From: an uncultured Actinomyces sp.
Lineage (GTDB): Bacteria > Actinomycetota > Actinomycetes > Actinomycetales > Actinomycetaceae
Length of the DNA: 13,463 nt
Assembly: GCA_900556405.1 (NCBI GenBank)
Contig: USPB01000029.1
Span: 1-13,463 of the forward strand
Direction of reading: 5' to 3'
This document shows, piece after piece, positions 1-6,309 of the stretch (positions are counted from its first letter, which is position 1; each line of letters begins with the position of its first letter). A program made the translations under genes and the position numbers. The notes below the pieces were generated by a model. The model was not told the DNA's origin, did not search any database, and was given only the letters and a program-made list of their open reading frames with translations.

Positions 1-35
1 AACTGGAACTGAAGTTCCAGAAGGACTACTCCTGA
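1..35 (+). CDS. 3' end of an unidentified upstream gene (partial)
   Basis: An open frame entering from the left edge (complete codons from base 3) ends LELKFQKDYS and a TGA at 33-35. Only ten residues are visible, so no family can be named. The frame is chosen because the residues look like ordinary protein sequence and because a strong stem-loop begins 21 bases after the stop, as expected at the end of a transcription unit. Confidence 0.5.
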   Translation, partial: LELKFQKDYS

Positions 36-56
36 GAACGAATAGTTCACGTCCGA

Positions 57-88
57 GTGCCCGGTGGGGAGGTCGTCCCACCGGGCAC
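57..88 (+). terminator. Stem-loop terminator after the upstream gene
   Basis: A perfect 12-bp inverted repeat: GTGCCCGGTGGG at 57-68, an 8-base loop, and the complementary arm at 77-88. It lies 21 bases past the stop at 35. There is no clear T-run after it, so it is an intrinsic-like rather than canonical terminator, which is common in high-GC actinobacteria. Confidence 0.6.
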
Positions 89-117
89 ACCCGTCTGTTG
101 AACGGAAAGGAGAGTCG

Positions 118-189
118 ATGATGACACCGCAACATCGGAGCGCACGTCGCCGGACTCGCTGCCGGTTGGTTGTGTTGAGGAGGGTGTGA
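118..189 (+). CDS. Possible 23-residue basic peptide or gene remnant
   Basis: ATG at 118 (a second ATG at 121) is preceded by AAAGGAG at 106-112 with five-base spacing, one of the best ribosome-binding sites in the window. The frame encodes only 23 residues, MMTPQHRSARRRTRCRLVVL plus RRV, very rich in arginine, and ends at TGA 187-189. Past that TGA the same frame continues for 19 codons (ALALRAPASYGAGGGGVDQ) to another TGA. It could be a small peptide, a leader, or the degraded 5' end of a lost gene with a signal-peptide-like start. I recognise no family. Confidence reflects the ribosome-binding site, not a known function. Confidence 0.25.
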   Translation: MMTPQHRSARRRTRCRLVVLRRV

Positions 190-265
190 GCGTTGGCGCT
201 CCGTGCGCCCGCGAGCTACGGCGCTGGTGGGGGCGGCGTGGATCAGTGATGAACGTGCGACATGT

Positions 266-362
266 GGATAGGTTGTGACGTTACGGATAGGTTATGCGCA
301 TGCGGATAGCTTATTAACCTATCCGCGTGGGAATAACCTATCCGCGTAGCGATAACCTATCC
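266..362. repeat. Inverted array of six 9-bp cores at exact 19-bp spacing
   Basis: Core GGATAGGTT occurs at 266-274 and 285-293, with a one-mismatch copy (GGATAGCTT) at 304-312. Its reverse complement AACCTATCC occurs at 316-324, 335-343 and 354-362. Within each half the cores start exactly 19 bp apart, and all three pairs share one symmetry centre at base 314. The middle pair extends to 12 perfect bp (284-295 with 333-344). It is AT-rich relative to its surroundings. It may be an operator or iteron array for a DNA-binding protein, or a cruciform-forming element. No coding sequence overlaps it. Confidence 0.85.
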
Positions 363-450
363 GCATATGCGCGTCATGGGCGCTGTCGCGCGAGGAACAC
401 ATGGATGATCATCGCGGATCCTGGCTGTAGCCCAAGCGCGACCAGGATTC

Positions 451-610
451 CGGGACAAAACTCTCCCTGCTGGGGGCCACGGATGTCATATCCGGGATAA
501 AACTCTCCCTGCATGCGTAAAACAGGCCAAAATGAGCGTTTTATGACGCGCAGGGAGAATTTTGTCCCGTTGCTTCGGCTGATGAGTTGAGCGGGGAGAG
601 TTTTGTCCCG
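451..610. repeat. Inverted 2+2 array of a 20-bp motif
   Basis: Motif CGGGACAAAACTCTCCCTGC lies at 451-470, with a one-base variant at 493-512. Reverse-complement copies lie at 550-569 and 591-610 (a few mismatches each). Starts are 42 bp apart on the left and 41 bp on the right, close to four helical turns. Both pairs and an inner TAAAAC (518-523)/GTTTTA (538-543) pair share a symmetry centre at about 530.5-531. The sequence differs from the 266-362 array, but the layout is similar. Confidence 0.85.
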
Positions 611-645
611 CTGAGAACCTGAATGCTCGCCGATCTCATCAGCCG
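576..645. repeat. 11-bp inverted repeat flanking one motif copy
   Basis: CGGCTGATGAG at 576-586 is matched by its exact reverse complement CTCATCAGCCG at 635-645, with 48 bases between. The interval contains the last copy of the 20-bp motif (591-610). It may be a transcript hairpin or part of the same protein-binding region. Confidence 0.6.
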
Positions 646-722
646 TGTTGCCCGCGGTTGTCGAGTGTTGCAGGAGTCGGCGGGGGAGCCAGAGGAAGAA
701 GGGAAGCGAGGTGTGCGGGGTT

Positions 723-1151
723 GTGGCTGCGGTGCCGGTGGTCATGGTCGCCTGATCGGAGGGTGGTGCGTGGTCTGCGGGAGATGTGGCTGCGGTGCCG
801 GTGGGCGGCGGCCCGATCGGAGGGTGGCGCGAGGCCTGCAGGGCCTGGCCGGGCTTCGAGGCGACGCGCCGAGCGAAGCTCGCGGCGTGGACGGCGAGCG
901 GGCGGGCAGGCCTCGCGCCGCACGGAGGTCTGGCGGGGTACTTCGAGTGAAGCTCGTTGGGATGGAGGTTGCGGTGCCAGTGGTCATGGTCGCCCGATCG
1001 GAGGGTGGTGCGAGGCCTGCAGGGCCTGGCCGGGCTTCGAGGCGACGCGGCGAGCGAAGCTCGCGGCGTGGACGGTGAGCGGGCGGGCAGGCCTCGCGCC
1101 GCGCGGAGATCTGGCGGGCAGGCCTCGCGCCGCACGGATGTCTGGCGGGGT
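723..1151. repeat. GC-rich degenerate direct repeats, period about 181 bp
   Basis: The segment 812-937 recurs at 993-1118 with only a handful of mismatches (offset 181 bp), and its last 34 bases (906-939) recur again at 1118-1151 with one mismatch. A shorter leading module (GCTGCGGTGCCGGTGG) is at 727 and 790, with a related copy (TTGCGGTGCCAGTGG) at 969. Each long copy contains the small hairpin CGAGC-GAA-GCTCG. The frame is open through the repeats on both strands only because the DNA is GC-rich and stop-poor; the predicted peptides are Arg/Ala/Pro-rich and unconvincing. I see no transposase and no target duplications. Confidence 0.8.
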
Positions 1152-1272
1152 GCGCGATCATGCTCCCGCGACCGGCTATTGCGCGGGCCCGTACTCCTGT
1201 CCTCTCACCCGCAGCTTGTACTACTCTAGAGGGCAGTTCGTAAGCCATCGAATGAACGATGAAAGAGGCTCC

Positions 1273-2118
1273 ATGACCCAGCTTGAGGCGCGCCAGGTGA
1301 AGGCGGTTGAACTGGACATTCTCACAGAACTGGACCGCGTGTGCCGCGAGCACCAGCTCTCCTATGCGCTCGCGTACGGCACTCTCATTGGGGCGATGCG
1401 CCACAGCGGGTTCATTCCCTGGGATGACGACATTGATGTCTACATGCCCCGCGATGACTACGAGAAGCTCTACGAGCTGTGGCAGCAGGGGGCTCTCGGG
1501 GAGCACTACAGCCTCGTCAGTTATCGTGATCGCACCTCGATTAACTCTTACTGCAAGCTCGTTGATACCCGAACCCGGGCGGTTGAGTCTTTCCTCGACG
1601 AATCTGCCGGAAACCTCGGGCTGTGGGTGGATATTTTCCCACTTGAGCGCGTCGACATTACTGACCCTGCCGTGCACCGTGCCGCACGCAGGGGGCACCG
1701 GCTTGTGTGGTGGAAGTACATCGCGGCGTCAAACCCGCGCTACGCAACCTCCACGGCACGCCGCATCATCAAGTACATGCTCTATCCGGTGACCCGCTTC
1801 GCAGACCTGTACGCCATCTCTCGTCGACAGGATGAGCTTGCCCGCGCGTGCCACCGTTCGTCGGTTGAGAATCCGGACAATGAACGCTACGTCCTGCTCC
1901 TCGATGACATTATGAGTCGCAATACTATCCGGCCTGAGGAGCTTTTCCCGACGCGCACTGCCAGCTTCGAGGGACGCGAGTTCGCGATTCCCGCACAGGC
2001 CGAAAAGCTGCTCCAGGACTACTACGGCAACTGGCGCGAGGTCCCGCCCGAGGACCAGCGCCCGCCCGCCCACATGCGATCTGTCGAGTGGGTGGCGGAC
2101 ACTCCCTTCGGTGAATGA
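1273..2118 (+). CDS. licD: LicD family phosphocholine transferase (copy 1)
   Basis: Predicted to transfer phosphocholine (or a related alcohol phosphate) from a CDP-activated donor to a surface glycan. The 281-residue product has the LicD/fukutin-type nucleotidyltransferase signature: YGTLIGAMRHSG then FIPWDDDIDV at residues 35-56, with the catalytic aspartates in DDDID, and the second block LWVDIFPL at 117-124. Length is normal for the family. ATG 1273 is chosen because AAAGAGG ends four bases upstream and the protein then starts like its paralogue at 4347-5279; ATG 1252 (seven codons longer) is possible. The frame stays open upstream to 658 through the GC repeats, but that extension is not LicD-like. 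A TACTCT at 1222-1227 is a weak -10 candidate. The gene stands alone on the + strand and converges on the GT2 gene at 2149. Substrate assignment rests on the linked choline kinase and cytidylyltransferase. Confidence 0.9.
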   Translation: MTQLEARQVKAVELDILTELDRVCREHQLSYALAYGTLIGAMRHSGFIPWDDDIDVYMPRDDYEKLYELWQQGALGEHYSLVSYRDRTSINSYCKLVDTRTRAVESFLDESAGNLGLWVDIFPLERVDITDPAVHRAARRGHRLVWWKYIAASNPRYATSTARRIIKYMLYPVTRFADLYAISRRQDELARACHRSSVENPDNERYVLLLDDIMSRNTIRPEELFPTRTASFEGREFAIPAQAEKLLQDYYGNWREVPPEDQRPPAHMRSVEWVADTPFGE

Positions 2119-2131
2119 CGCGAGGAAGCGA

Positions 2132-2146
2132 GCCCGCTGAGCGGGC
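2132..2146. terminator. Small stem-loop between convergent genes
   Basis: GCCCGC-TGA-GCGGGC forms a 6-bp stem in the 30-base gap between the stop of licD (2118) and the stop of the minus-strand GT2 (2149). Its position suggests a bidirectional terminator. The stem is short and has no T-tract, so this is tentative. Confidence 0.4.
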
Positions 2147-2148
2147 CG

Positions 2149-3186
2149 CTACTTGGTCGTGGAGTGGGCGACCAGCTCGGGATGCATGCGTCGGAATTGA
2201 ACACCGAGCAGCTGTGCGCAGGCGCGCACTCCCAGCAGACGGCACGCCCACTGGGCGATACGAGCTTCGCGAGTGCGCGACTGCGAGACGAGGGGAAGGA
2301 AGAACTGGCTGACGAACGCCTTGCGGCGGCGCGCCTGCTGCCCGTGCTTCTTCTCGTCGAGCAGTCCCAGGGCCGAGGCCTGGCCCACCCACACCATCAT
2401 CGGACGTGCCAGGAATGCCATGAGTGCGCCGCGGCGTCCCTCGGATAGCGAACGAGCGGCGGACAGATTCGAGCGCAGTACGTGCTCCAGGTCGTCGACC
2501 GTCGAGACGGCCAGTGAATGCGAGGTCTGAGCGTAGGGATGGCCCATCCTGTACACGTAGAAACGCTGGTCGAGCCAGGCCACGGAATCGATGTGAGCGA
2601 TAATTTGAGCGCTTACATCCGTGTCTTCGTTGCGCATGCCTGAGGGGAATACGATGCCGTGTTCGGTCAAGAAGTCGCGGCGGATCACCTTCGTCCACAC
2701 GGCGCTCGTCGTCAGCTCGTTGTCGATGATTGTTCGGATTGCCTCGTCCGTGCTCAGCGAATCAATCGTGGAGGCGATCGATGTGGGTTCTGCCTCCGTA
2801 ATCTCGGTGCCCTCCGGGTTGGCGCGCGCACTCATGTGCCACAGGAGGTCGACGGGGCGCCTCGTCAGTGCCTCGTGGACGAGCGTGAGCGCCTCGGGGA
2901 TGCGCCACCAGTCGTCATTGTCCATGAACGTGATGTATTCGCCTTGCGCAGCCTTCAGGGCTGTGTTGCGGGCTGCGCTCGTTCCTGCGTTTTCCTGATG
3001 AATGACGCGGAAACGCGGGTCGCGCTGGGCGTAGGAATCGCACAGGGCAGGTGAGCCATCCGTCGACCCGTCGTCAACGAGAATCACTTCCCAGTCCGCA
3101 AAATCCTGCGTCTCGATGGACTCCAGGGCGTGGGGCAGGAACTCCTGCGCGTTGTAGACGGGGATGATGACGCTAATAAATGGCAT
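2149..3186 (-). CDS. Family 2 glycosyltransferase (GT-A fold)
   Basis: Predicted cytoplasmic inverting glycosyltransferase adding one sugar to a lipid-linked glycan. The 345-residue protein begins MPFISVIIPVYNAQEFLPHA. It shows the GT2 nucleotide-sugar site DDGSTDGS (38-45), NAGTSAARN (66-74), and the metal-binding FMDNDDWW (87-94). The C-terminal 100 residues are basic, with no evident membrane span. The start at 3186 has GAGGAG just upstream; the frame stays open to 3306, but that segment overlaps the preceding gene and is not GT2-like. It is the last gene of the minus-strand Lic block, 29 bases after the GT4 stop, and converges on licD copy 1. The sugar transferred cannot be told from sequence. 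Confidence 0.88.
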   Translation of the reverse strand: MPFISVIIPVYNAQEFLPHALESIETQDFADWEVILVDDGSTDGSPALCDSYAQRDPRFRVIHQENAGTSAARNTALKAAQGEYITFMDNDDWWRIPEALTLVHEALTRRPVDLLWHMSARANPEGTEITEAEPTSIASTIDSLSTDEAIRTIIDNELTTSAVWTKVIRRDFLTEHGIVFPSGMRNEDTDVSAQIIAHIDSVAWLDQRFYVYRMGHPYAQTSHSLAVSTVDDLEHVLRSNLSAARSLSEGRRGALMAFLARPMMVWVGQASALGLLDEKKHGQQARRRKAFVSQFFLPLVSQSRTREARIAQWACRLLGVRACAQLLGVQFRRMHPELVAHSTTK

Positions 3187-3215
3187 GACTGCTCCTCGGG
3201 AAACAGGGGTGGACG

Positions 3216-4346
3216 TCAGAGGTGGTCGGGGGAGTGTGGCGCGCGGCCATCCAGTAGTGACTCGGCGATGCTCGCATACTCGCGGGCTCGTACCGGCCAC
3301 GTCCACGCGTCGATGAGGCTGGGATCCCCCAGGGCGGGCGGATTGTTCAAGAAGTCGCGCAGGGTTGACACAAGAGACTCAAGCGTGCGTTCGGCGGTGA
3401 TGACCACGGGGTTACCCTGGTCTGCGAGGACCTGCGCGCCGGGCACCGTGAATGTGACGACGCGCCCTCGTTCTGCCAGTGCCTCCAGCAGGGTCGTCTG
3501 GAACCCCTCGGACAGGACCGTTGGATTGACGAGGGTTGCTCCCGCCAAACGGGCACGGACCTCGTCTGCGCTCACGCGACCGGGTGCAGAAACGATACCG
3601 TCGAGCCCCTTGGTGGCGATCATCTCACGAGCGGCATCGAGATCAGCGCCAGCGCCCAACAGCTCACCCGTCACCTCCTGCCCCTGTGCGCGCAGCTGTG
3701 CCACGGCCTCGATGAACGTGTCCCATCCCTTTCCGGGCACCATTCGGCCCACGAATACGAGGTGACGGTACCGGTCCTCGATCGGTTCCGCGTGCGGTTG
3801 TGGGGGAGTAATCGCGTTATAAAACACGTCCGCATGAACGCCGCCCAGCCGCGACGCGAAGGCTGCGGCCTGCTCAGACACGCCCAGCACGCGATCCGCG
3901 TGACGCAGCACGTAACGGCCCATCGTCACATCGACTGCGCGCGATGCGGGAGCGATGATCGGCGAGGAAGAAGCGACAAAACCGGAACCGTGCTCCGTGT
4001 GAATGACCGGGATGCCCGCTAGGTGTGCGGCACGCACCCCCACGAAACTCATGGGGAAAAAACGAGTGTGCACGCTGACGACGTCGATGTGGTGCTCGCG
4101 GAGGAAGCGCGCGATCGCGCGGGTCGCGCCCAGGGCCGGGAAGCTGATGATGTCCGCGACCGGGAAGTGACGTCGGTCGGTACGAATATCGACGCCCTCT
4201 TCCTGTCGATGCCCCGGCTTATCAGAGATAGTCAAGACGTACACGTCATGGCCCAGCTGTGCCAGGGACACCGACAGGTGGTAGATGTGCGACTCTAAGC
4301 CACCCAGACGCGGCGGGTAGCTGTTGACGATGAAAGCGATACGCAT
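3216..4346 (-). CDS. Family 4 glycosyltransferase (GT-B fold)
   Basis: Predicted retaining glycosyltransferase using a nucleotide-sugar donor. The 376-residue protein opens MRIAFIVNSYPPRLGGLESH, a typical GT4 start with the glycine-rich acceptor-side loop. It has the C-domain start VFVGRMVPGKGWDTF (197-211) and an EX7E-type element SEGFQTTLLEALA, with glutamates at 280 and 288. The usual EGFG is EGFQ here, a mild variation. Its ATG directly follows the TAA of licD copy 2 (4347-4349) with no intervening base, and its GGAGCA ribosome-binding site lies inside the licD end, so the two are translationally coupled. That ties this enzyme to making or finishing the glycan that receives phosphocholine. 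Specificity is unknown. Confidence 0.88.
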   Translation of the reverse strand: MRIAFIVNSYPPRLGGLESHIYHLSVSLAQLGHDVYVLTISDKPGHRQEEGVDIRTDRRHFPVADIISFPALGATRAIARFLREHHIDVVSVHTRFFPMSFVGVRAAHLAGIPVIHTEHGSGFVASSSPIIAPASRAVDVTMGRYVLRHADRVLGVSEQAAAFASRLGGVHADVFYNAITPPQPHAEPIEDRYRHLVFVGRMVPGKGWDTFIEAVAQLRAQGQEVTGELLGAGADLDAAREMIATKGLDGIVSAPGRVSADEVRARLAGATLVNPTVLSEGFQTTLLEALAERGRVVTFTVPGAQVLADQGNPVVITAERTLESLVSTLRDFLNNPPALGDPSLIDAWTWPVRAREYASIAESLLDGRAPHSPDHL

Positions 4347-5279
4347 TTACTGCTCCTGACCGGTCGTAGGCTCCGAGCGAGGATCCTCCTCATCGCGGGA
4401 AGCCAGAAGATTCGGCACCCCGCCCTGATCGGGGTCGAAACGACCAAACTCTAGCGTTTCCGGTAGGTGCGTGCGCCGATCCTCCGGATCCGGGATGCGC
4501 ATGTAGTCGCCGTAACCGCGAGTGAGCAGGGCGTCGACATCGTGGGGGATTGAGGCCTCAATTGCCTCAAAGGGGACGCGGCGCGTGGGGAGGAACTCAT
4601 TGCGGTGTACGATCCAGTTCCACGGGTCACGCATCGTGAAATCGGCATAGGTGCCCGTTGCTTCGCCTTCGGCGCTGCGCGCCGCCTTCTCCCACCGTGC
4701 ATAGAGTCCGCGCGGCGACATCTGCGCGGTGCGTAGTGCGAGGTTGGCGGTCCGTGTCACCGCGTGAATGAGTGAGCGCTTCCATGCCACCATGCCGGGC
4801 AAACCGGGGGTCGGAATGCCCGAGAGGAAGAGCAGGCGGCCCCACCACCAGGTTTTGCGGCACATGGAGCGGAAACGCTTGGCGTCCGCGGGCACCGTGT
4901 CGAGCGGAAAAATGTCGAGGAAGATCGGCGGCGTGTAGTCCGGGTTCACCTCGCCCTGCGAGCGGAAAACCGTTCCTGTCAAGCCCAGCTTGGAAAACAG
5001 CAGGTGGTATCTGGGAACGCTCGTCTGGTTATCGATGCGGAACCCTTCAGACAGATGTGCGGGAGCCTCGCGCAGGAATCGTTCGTAGTCCGGGCGGAGC
5101 ATGAAGACATCAATGTCGTCATCCCACGGGATAAAACCGCCGTGGCGCACTGCTCCGATGGCGCTGCCGCCGTACAGGGCGTAGTCCACGCCGATCTGGC
5201 CGCACACCCGGTCGAACTCTGACAGGATGTAGGTCAACAGCATGTGGACCTTGCGTAGGTCGCTGGGGGGCGTCGTCAT
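4347..5279 (-). CDS. licD: LicD family phosphocholine transferase (copy 2)
   Basis: A second LicD, 310 residues, in the minus-strand operon. It carries LYGGSAIGAVRHGG then FIPWDDDIDVFM at residues 35-60 and PIFLDIFPLD at 118-127, the same two blocks as copy 1. The two proteins are otherwise clearly diverged, so this is not a recent duplication. ATG 5279 is chosen because GGAGGA lies six bases upstream and the sequence matches the family from there; the open frame to 5384 would run through the intergenic palindrome. It is followed without a gap by the GT4 gene. Two LicD enzymes of different sequence suggest two acceptor positions, as known for LicD1/LicD2 of Streptococcus pneumoniae teichoic acids. 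That parallel is inference. Confidence 0.9.
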   Translation of the reverse strand: MTTPPSDLRKVHMLLTYILSEFDRVCGQIGVDYALYGGSAIGAVRHGGFIPWDDDIDVFMLRPDYERFLREAPAHLSEGFRIDNQTSVPRYHLLFSKLGLTGTVFRSQGEVNPDYTPPIFLDIFPLDTVPADAKRFRSMCRKTWWWGRLLFLSGIPTPGLPGMVAWKRSLIHAVTRTANLALRTAQMSPRGLYARWEKAARSAEGEATGTYADFTMRDPWNWIVHRNEFLPTRRVPFEAIEASIPHDVDALLTRGYGDYMRIPDPEDRRTHLPETLEFGRFDPDQGGVPNLLASRDEEDPRSEPTTGQEQ

Positions 5280-5299
5280 AAGTCCTCCGAATGCGGAAA

Positions 5300-5327
5300 G
5301 CGGGTGGGTGCACGTGCACCCACCCGC
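5300..5327 (-). terminator. Perfect 28-bp palindrome between permease and licD
   Basis: Bases 5300-5313 (GCGGGTGGGTGCAC) are the exact reverse complement of 5314-5327. The palindrome starts eight bases past the permease stop (5335-5337) and lies only about 20 bases before the licD start. Read on the minus strand it is followed by CTTTCC, a short pyrimidine run. It would form a very stable RNA hairpin of about 12 bp, so it is probably a terminator or attenuator giving partial read-through, or a processing site separating upstream from downstream transcript levels. Confidence 0.7.
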
Positions 5328-5334
5328 CATTGTC

Positions 5335-6309
5335 TCACGCCTTGTCGTCCGTGATGGTACCCGCGCGCTTGGGAAGCAGGTCACCCCAGTTGGAGGTGGC
5401 CGCCAGGACCGTGCCCACGAGGATCACGATGCAGCAGATGACCTGCGTGGGTGTCGGAATCGTTCCCTGGAGTACCAGGGCGAAGATGATCGCCCACGCC
5501 GAGTAGGAAATGTTCAGGGCCATGCCTCGCGACGCGCCGATCGCCGACAGGGCCTTGTAGTAGAACAGGTACGAGGCCGTTCCCGCCAGTCCCGCCAGCG
5601 CCACCACGCCCGCCGACAGGTGGGCCAGTGAGTGCAGCGTGAAGCCGAAGACGCCCGCAATCGGGGCGACAACGAACAGGTAGACGGCCGCCGAGGTCGT
5701 CTCGCGGATCTGGAGGGCCACCTCGTTATCCACGGCCTCGTCGCGCATGCCCCACGTGAGGATCACGGCCTCGGAACCCCAGCCGATCACGCACGCCAGC
5801 GCGCCGAGGACGCCGAGGACCGCGTTGCCGCCCTCGATCGGTTCCGACGTCGCCGACCAGCCCGTCGCGACGATAGCCGCGAGGGCGACCAACAGTGCGG
5901 CGATCTGGCGCGGAGCCATCCTCTCCTTCAACAGGATGAACGCCAGGAGGGTGCCGAGCGCCGGGTAGAACGTCGAGATGATCGCGGTGAGGCCCGGGCC
6001 GATGTTGTCGATAGCGATCAGGTAACCGCTCATGCCGATCGGGCCACCCAGCAGAGCCGCCGCAATCACCGACTTGCCCGGGCGCGTGCGCAGCGCCGCC
6101 CAGGTGTCCTTCAGGCGGCCTCGAATCGCCATGTACACGAGCAGGATCACGGCGCACGCAACGTCGTGCAGGACCGCGCCGGCGAGCGCCGACTGGCCGA
6201 AATCGGCAAACGGGATCATGGCCAGTGCGATCGCCAGTACGACCGTGTCGAGGCCCCACAGGACGCCCGAGAAGATGCCGTAACGCTTGCCTCCGTGCTG
6301 AGTTTTCAC
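5335..6309 (-). CDS. licB: EamA/DMT-family permease, LicB-like choline importer
   Basis: A 324-residue integral membrane protein of the drug/metabolite transporter superfamily: about ten hydrophobic helices in two EamA halves. Examples are GIFSGVLWGLDTVVLAIALA near the start, GLTAIISTFYPALGTLLAFI mid-protein, and a last helix before the basic tail NWGDLLPKRAG. LicB proteins, which supply choline in Lic pathways, belong to this superfamily. The link to choline here comes from direct coupling to the choline kinase fusion gene. The start is GTG at 6307-6309, overlapping the upstream TGA (6306-6308) as GTGA, with AAGGTGA as ribosome-binding site. Another DMT substrate is possible; the context makes choline the best guess. 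Confidence 0.85.
   Translation of the reverse strand: MKTQHGGKRYGIFSGVLWGLDTVVLAIALAMIPFADFGQSALAGAVLHDVACAVILLVYMAIRGRLKDTWAALRTRPGKSVIAAALLGGPIGMSGYLIAIDNIGPGLTAIISTFYPALGTLLAFILLKERMAPRQIAALLVALAAIVATGWSATSEPIEGGNAVLGVLGALACVIGWGSEAVILTWGMRDEAVDNEVALQIRETTSAAVYLFVVAPIAGVFGFTLHSLAHLSAGVVALAGLAGTASYLFYYKALSAIGASRGMALNISYSAWAIIFALVLQGTIPTPTQVICCIVILVGTVLAATSNWGDLLPKRAGTITDDKA

Noticed and set aside
266..362. CRISPR array
   Set aside because: The cores are 9 bp, spacers are 10 bp, half the copies are inverted, and no cas gene is present.
451..610. MITE or insertion-sequence remnant
   Set aside because: Inverted copies are present but there is no flanking target duplication or transposase fragment, and two copies per side with equal spacing fit binding sites better.
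723..1151. Surface-protein repeat domain gene
   Set aside because: The period of about 181 bp is not a multiple of three and copies are truncated at different points, so no frame is preserved across units.
1222..1227. Promoter -10 (TACTCT) for licD copy 1
   Set aside because: It fits TANNNT but no acceptable -35 lies 16-19 bases upstream; too weak to list as a feature.
658..1272. A 205-codon in-frame extension that would make licD copy 1 a 486-residue protein
   Set aside because: It runs through the GC-rich direct repeats, is Arg/Gly-rich and unlike any LicD, and a ribosome-binding site sits just before ATG 1273, where similarity begins.
374..1698. Minus-strand open frames of 253 and 318 codons across the repeat island
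   Set aside because: They cross the inverted arrays, the direct repeats and part of licD antisense; composition is Arg/Pro/Ala-rich and the frames follow from stop-poor GC repeats.
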